A DNA stretch of 31,043 nt from Vitrella brassicaformis (Eukaryota; Sar; Vitrellaceae), in assembly GCA_001179505.1 (NCBI GenBank), contig CDMY01000334.1, positions 23,040 through 54,082 of the forward strand, written 5' to 3'. Under the pieces are notes generated by a model. The model was not told the origin of the DNA and ran no database searches. It saw only the letters and a list, made by a program, of their open reading frames with translations. The position numbers and the translations under genes were made by a program. Positions within the stretch are counted from its first letter, which is position 1; each line of letters starts with the position of its first letter. Of the stretch, positions 26,501-31,043 are shown piece by piece.

Positions 26501-28477
26501 CCTCGCCGAAGCAGTCGCCAAAGCAAACCAAACCAGGCAGACTTCCAGTCGAGCCCACTTCCCTACCGCCAATTGACCAGCAGCAGCAGGAAGGAGAGGG
26601 AGAGGGAGAGGGAGCGGAAGAAGAGGCGGATGCGATTGACTGGCTGAGTGTGCCTGGCAGAGGGCCCACAAGGGCGATTCGCAAGCAGACGGCAACGCCC
26701 AAGCGGACTTCGCCCGCTATGTCTGACGGGCTCACCCCCTCGCCCCGTTCGTCATCCGCTGCGCTGCCCTACGTGCAGCCGGTGGATTTGCGTGGGCAGC
26801 AGGAGGGCATCATCGTGCCCTGCACAGAGGAGGAAGAGGATGAACAAAAACGAGACACCAGATACACGTACAGTCAGCCAGCCAGCTAATATACCATACC
26901 CCCGCATACTATGATGCACAGAGGCCCTATGGTATGCAGGATGCATGGGCAAGGCGAGCACGAGGAGGCCGAGCAAAAGGCCGACGAGACCATGCAGGAC
27001 GAGAATGAGAGGAGGTCCCCCGTCACTTTGGCTGAGCAGGCGGTCACCAGCCAGAAGCGGCACTTTCAGCAGCAGCAGCAGCAGCAGCGGCAGATCCAGA
27101 GGGAGAGGGACAGCAGAGTGAGACGTGACATGACCGCCGCCGCCATCGCCAGTGCTGCAGAGAGGGGAGGGGGGAGGAGCGGCGTGTGGGTCAAGACGCA
27201 GGAGTTTGACGAGTCTGGGCTGCCCGTCTTGCTGCCATCCATACCCACCACACGCATCACCGAAGGCCTCAGGAAAGTCAGTCAGCCAGGGAATGGGTGG
27301 TCCCACGCACATACATGCCTCCAACACACATGCACCCGCACAAAGATTGACACACGGACGGATGGGAGAGAGTAAGAATGTGTGTGGAAATATGTCAGAC
27401 CCACGAGGGCGAATCGACGAGCAGAACGGACCGGTCATCGCCATCACGAAGGCCACCCAGCCGCCCCAGCCCCTCCAAGCAGCTGCAGCAGCAGATACCG
27501 CTGCCGCCCTCCCCGCCTTCCCTACAAGACGCCGCCATGCTCATGATGCGCGCCGCCCTATCGCCAGCCGACAACTTCCGTCATATGAGGGAAGAACTCA
27601 GAGAGAGACAACACGTACGCTGAGCACACGACCGTCGTCCATACGTGATGTGTCTGGGCATCCATCCATTCAGAGTTTTGAGTCGTCGGAGCAACAGAGA
27701 GAGGAGGAGATGGCTGCTGCCGCCGAGCAGTCGCCGATGTATGAGGGCAGCCTCTCGGGATCATCCATTGACTTGGGCAGAGACGAAGACCAGCCGGCCG
27801 ACCTGGAACGGCCTCTGGCTGCCGAAAGGCTCATTGCAGCTCTGAAAAGGTAAAGACAAAATGACAGACGCACAAGCGGGCGTCCGCGCACCCCTTCTGC
27901 GCTGTGTGTATTGATTGCAGCCCCTGGACAATGACTGTGAGTTCGCCCGACACCCTCGTCAGCTCCAACGGCATCACGTCGATGATGCCGTCACCGCCAC
28001 AACACCATTATCCCACCGACCAAACAATGAAGATGATGGCTTCTCCTGAAGCCGACATTGGCAGCACCGGCGCGCCCGCTCGGACCTCATCCGGCAGGAT
28101 GGGCATGCTGGCACAGGTCCTCATGGCCGATGCATCAAAGGCCGCACTCAAAAGGTAGGTATGCAATGTCTTCGTGCGTGTCTCCCATCCATACAGACAA
28201 GGTGCATCCACGCATCTGTGCGTGTGTGTGTGTGTATCTTGCGGCGTGCAGGAGGATGCACCGCATGCGAGACATCAGCGCACTGGCGCCCATTAGGAAG
28301 GGGAGAGGGCCGCCGGGGGTCATTTCGTCGGTGGGGCTGTTGGGGCAGCCGAGTGGCGGCGGCGAGAATGGAATGCAGGGCATCAGCAGGGTGTCGCATC
28401 TGAAGAGAGATGGCAACATACTCAGCACGACTTCAGGCAGGATGGACAAGCCGCACAAGAAGCGGGCGATGCTTTGA
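16114..28477 (+). CDS. Very large multi-exon protein of unknown function, coiled-coil middle and acidic/Q/P-rich C-terminal part
   Basis: About 59 exons join in consistent phase from ATG at 16114 (exons 16114-16249, 16350-16472, 16558-16829, 16913-16966, 17122-17241 and onward) to TGA at 28475-28477, giving roughly 2,400-2,500 residues. No known domain recognised. The first 100 residues are basic (RGKRKDPSPGK), followed by a charged helix with QLQMQMQQKK. The region from about 17.5 to 23.3 kb encodes long charged helices, probably coiled coil (LVGLRAKKKEILQEIDRQ, QLRMERIRARQLKQR) plus a tryptophan-containing stretch VERVWLLSHHWHVEGKARL. From 23.6 kb on it is low complexity: acidic runs, poly-Ala, poly-Gln (27070-27090) and SPSR/PPSP stretches, ending KPHKKRAML. 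Several junctions use GC donors. Two adjacent genes wrongly joined cannot be excluded, but no stop or new start is forced anywhere. Confidence 0.75.
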
Positions 28478-28992
28478 TTGCATGATGCTGCCTTCAAGCT
28501 GGCTGGATGTTTTCGTGCATGACATCCACCCTCACACACGTGGCGTGAATCAATGGCTGAACCACTGACTTGTGTGTGCGTGCGTGTGTGTGTGGAGAGA
28601 TGGGGCAGTCCCCCTCGATCCCGCTTCTCTCTCTGCCCTCTTTCTCGTTTGTCTGCGGGAGTGGGTATGGGTCTGTGCTGTGCTGTGCTTCCAGGGGCTG
28701 TCGATATCTCCGTGGATGAGCTGCGTGGTGTGTCGTCGTGTCCGGTCTGTGCGTCGTGCGGACGTATCCTTTGCCTGCCTGCCTGCCTGCCTGCCTGCCA
28801 TCTCGCGGCATCAATCAATCCTGATGCGACATGCATTTCAATGTCGACGACGAACTCACACACAGACGCACACGACAGCGAGACAGTCGCCTCACGCAAG
28901 CGACAAATATATACACACCAGTGATGGACGTACAAAGCAAGCAAACAGGCCATAGCCAAAGCAACTGCTCGTCGAGTACGCGACCTACGCCC
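28478..28992. other. Convergent 3' intergenic region
   Basis: Lies between the stop codons of two converging genes. It contains a (GT)n tract near 28572-28596 and a (CCTG)n tract near 28771-28799. Open frames on both strands here are short and rich in His/Thr/Cys from the repeats and do not look coding. Shared or overlapping 3' untranslated sequence is expected. Confidence 0.6.
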
Positions 28993-30538
28993 CTATCCTA
29001 TCTCTGTCTGTCGCCCCCCCGCCCCCCCACGACACAGATCTCTGCACATGAGCATGGCCGGACAGCTGCTCTGCCCCGCGTACGAGAGGATCATTGTCCT
29101 TCGGGCATCCTTGTGGATACCTGCAAAGTGCGCTATGAACTCGCTCCCCTCAGCCACAGTCCCCTTTTTGGCTCCATCTGTGGTGCTCAAGGCCTCTCCC
29201 CCACAGCTCGTGTCGTTGGCCGCCTTTGTGCCTTTCACACAAAGCGGCCGAGGGGATCTCTGCACACTCATGGTCTGCAGGCCGCCGTCCGGTAGGAGGG
29301 CCACCCGGTAGTCGCTGGGAATGGCTGAGGCTCCGTTGCTGAAGGAGAGCGCGCACTCACAGTCGACGGGCAGGCTCCAGTTCGGTTCCTTCCACTTGCG
29401 TCGAAGGCTTTGGAGGCGGTGGTTGGGGAGGATGGCCACCTCGTTGGCAACCAGAGGGTCGACCAGCTTCATGCACTCGTCGCCGGCGCACTTCTTCATG
29501 CACCGCTTGAAGCGCCGCCGACACTTGCGCCTCTGCTCGTGTGGGAGAAGCCGCCAGTTGAGCGAGATTTGCTCGCCGGGCATCGCGCCCTTGTACGCCG
29601 GCTGGGGCGGCCCAATGGCTTCGTCTTTGATCACTTCCAGCGTGCCCTCCAGGACCTCACGAGTGAAGTTGCTACGCGACCACACCATCACCCCTAAACG
29701 AACCAACACACCGAGAGAGAGAGAGAGAGAGAGAGAAGCACCGGCAGACTCATGAACGAAAGAAAGAGAATGAGACGATTTGTGTGTGGTCGACCCATGA
29801 CCTTCGCACCAGAGTTGAAGAGGAATGGGCTGATGTCCGACGCAAGGAGGGCTTTCTTGTCGGGGAACTCCTCGATGAAGTGGTGAATGGGCTGGCTGCA
29901 GTTGACAAAGATGGTGTCAGCGTCGGCCCACACGACGTAGTCGATGGGCACCTCATTGGGGCTGGCCGTAAAATTCATGAGTTCAAGCATCAGCTCCAGC
30001 TTCGCCCGGTAAGCCCCCTTCGGGCCCGGCGGCGCGCTCTCCTGAAACAAGGTGATGCTCCGATACCCGTGGATGCTGGAGTACCTGAGGGCCGGCCGAC
30101 CATCCAGCAGGCGCCAGACACACAATCAGACACATACCAATCAATCGACCAGCATCAGTGATAGTTGGCCTCCCTCTGTTTCTCTTTATTTTGCGCACAT
30201 TCTGTGGTTCTCAAAGGCAGCCTCGAGCCACTCTGCCTTATGGCCAAAGGCAGCGGTGAGGATGACCAGTCGCGATGAAGGCCACGTGGGAGGCGGCGGG
30301 GGAGCTTCGAAAATGAACCGGCGTCGGAAGGCTTGCAGCACCAGGCCAAGGTGGGGTCGGAGGTGCCAGTGAAACACTGCCAACGGGGAGACAGTCGCAG
30401 ACACACAGACACAGGCGGTGACAGCCCTTTCCTCTCTGCTCTGCCACATGCCCGTCCGTGCCTACCGGCGCCGCCATAGAGCAGGACGGTGACGAAGAAG
30501 AATGCTTGGGCGCCTGTGATCAACAGAAGCTGCACCAT
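28993..30538 (-). CDS. Type II membrane glycosyltransferase, GT-A fold, GT34-like
   Basis: Transfers a sugar from a nucleotide sugar to a glycan, most likely in the Golgi lumen. Four exons in sense order, 30466-30538, 30199-30376, 29795-30084, 28993-29693, give 1,242 nt and 413 residues with matching phases. The start ATG at 30538 gives an immediate hydrophobic signal anchor (VQLLLITGAQAFFFVTVLLY). Then come RLVILTAAFGHKAEWL (first beta strand of the nucleotide-sugar fold), DYVVWADADTIFV with the DxD metal site, FNSG followed by GVMVWSRSNFT, PGEQISLN, a basic Cys-rich insert RRRFKRCMKKCAGDEC, and a late IAHFAGIHKD. This order resembles GT34 galactosyl/xylosyltransferases; GT77 or another GT-A family is possible. 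The C-terminal tail after about residue 390 is low in information. Confidence 0.82.
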
Positions 30539-30659
30539 CGGGCATCGCCTCAAAATTTACTTCCGTACAACCCCTTGTAAATGTAAATGCCGAGACACAT
30601 CAGATGCGCGGGGCATGTCATCAGGCCACACACGGCATCATGCAAGGCAGCAGAGGAAC
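30539..30659. promoter_or_regulatory. Short divergent promoter region
   Basis: Only 121 bases separate the start codons of the leftward glycosyltransferase and the rightward acidic-protein gene. It must contain both 5' untranslated regions and both core promoters unless one start is misplaced. It includes a short AT-rich element, TGTAAATGTAAATG, with a tandem GTAAAT repeat. No TATA box is evident. Confidence 0.5.
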
Positions 30660-30991
30660 ATGCCACGCAGAGAGACAAGGCCAAAACTTACAGAAGGCAG
30701 TCTGGGTGGTGAGAGGGAGCGGGAGGGCAGGCCCGTGCGCAAGGGGCAGCTCAAGAGGAAGGTGCAGAGCGACCATGACGATGACGACAATGACAACGAC
30801 GATGACGATGAGCGCGACGAGGACGAGGAAGAGAGTGAGGAGGTCAGAGGAGAGAGAGAGCGAGAGAGATGCCATTGGGATGCCACACACATGCGCTCTT
30901 GCGTGCGTCGTGTGTGTCGATGTGTGTGTGAATGGGCGCGTGGGTATGGCGGCAGGATGACGACGAGGACGAGAAGCCCAAGAAACCCAAG
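30660..30991 (+). CDS. N-terminal part of a highly charged acidic protein, continues past the window
   Basis: ATG at 30660 opens exon 30660-30842 (61 codons), beginning MPRRETRPKLTEG, then a basic stretch VRKGQLKRKVQ and a long Asp/Glu run (DDDDNDNDDDDERDEDEEE). Donor GAG|GTCAGA. A second exon, 30956-30991 (GGCAG acceptor, AAG|GTCAGC donor), adds DDDEDEKPKKPK in phase. Acidic tracts next to basic clusters are common in nuclear, chromatin or ribosome-biogenesis proteins, but no domain is visible yet and no function is assigned. It diverges from the glycosyltransferase. Confidence 0.6.
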
Positions 30992-31043
30992 GTCAGCCAG
31001 ACACCTCACACACCAAACAGTGCACCCGCGACATCCCCCCCCC

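Overview
The window is eukaryotic nuclear DNA from a gene-dense genome. Genes are broken into dozens of very small exons (many 36-110 bases) separated by introns of roughly 50-200 bases full of (CA)n, (GT)n, (GA)n, (CAGA)n and (ATGG)n microsatellites. The first gene is a calcium-dependent protein kinase (CDPK), a class found in alveolates and plants. With the tiny exons, GC-rich third codon positions and mixed gene orientation, this best fits an alveolate alga of the chromerid type (Vitrella-like). The organism is an inference. A dinoflagellate is less likely because acceptors are not fixed as AG|G and genes lie on both strands.

Layout. 1-5344 (+): a CDPK whose N-terminus starts before the window; 33 exons were traced in consistent phase to the stop. 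5345-10949: about 5.6 kb without an intact gene. It holds microsatellites, two diverged copies of a spliced-looking unit (6815-8330 and 8722-9158), a 1.07 kb TA-flanked inverted-repeat transposon inside the first copy, large palindromes, and a three-copy repeat at 9.66-10.26 kb. 10950-15638 (-): a RecQ DNA helicase with all helicase motifs, zinc-binding cysteines and a winged-helix end, interrupted by a 300-base assembly gap at 15029-15328. 16114-28477 (+): one very large gene of about 59 exons encoding roughly 2,400-2,500 residues with no domain I recognise: coiled-coil in the middle, low-complexity, acidic and Q/P-rich at the end. 28993-30538 (-): a 413-residue type II membrane glycosyltransferase in four exons. 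30660-end (+): the start of a gene for a highly acidic protein, diverging from the glycosyltransferase with only 121 bases between start codons.

The genes do not form a pathway; they appear to be independent housekeeping, signalling and secretory genes. The most notable property is shared by the introns. On both strands many have a CA-rich donor side and a TG-rich acceptor side in the sense orientation, so the two intron ends can base-pair. In addition, an unusually large number of introns, about ten in this window, appear to use GC rather than GT at the donor.
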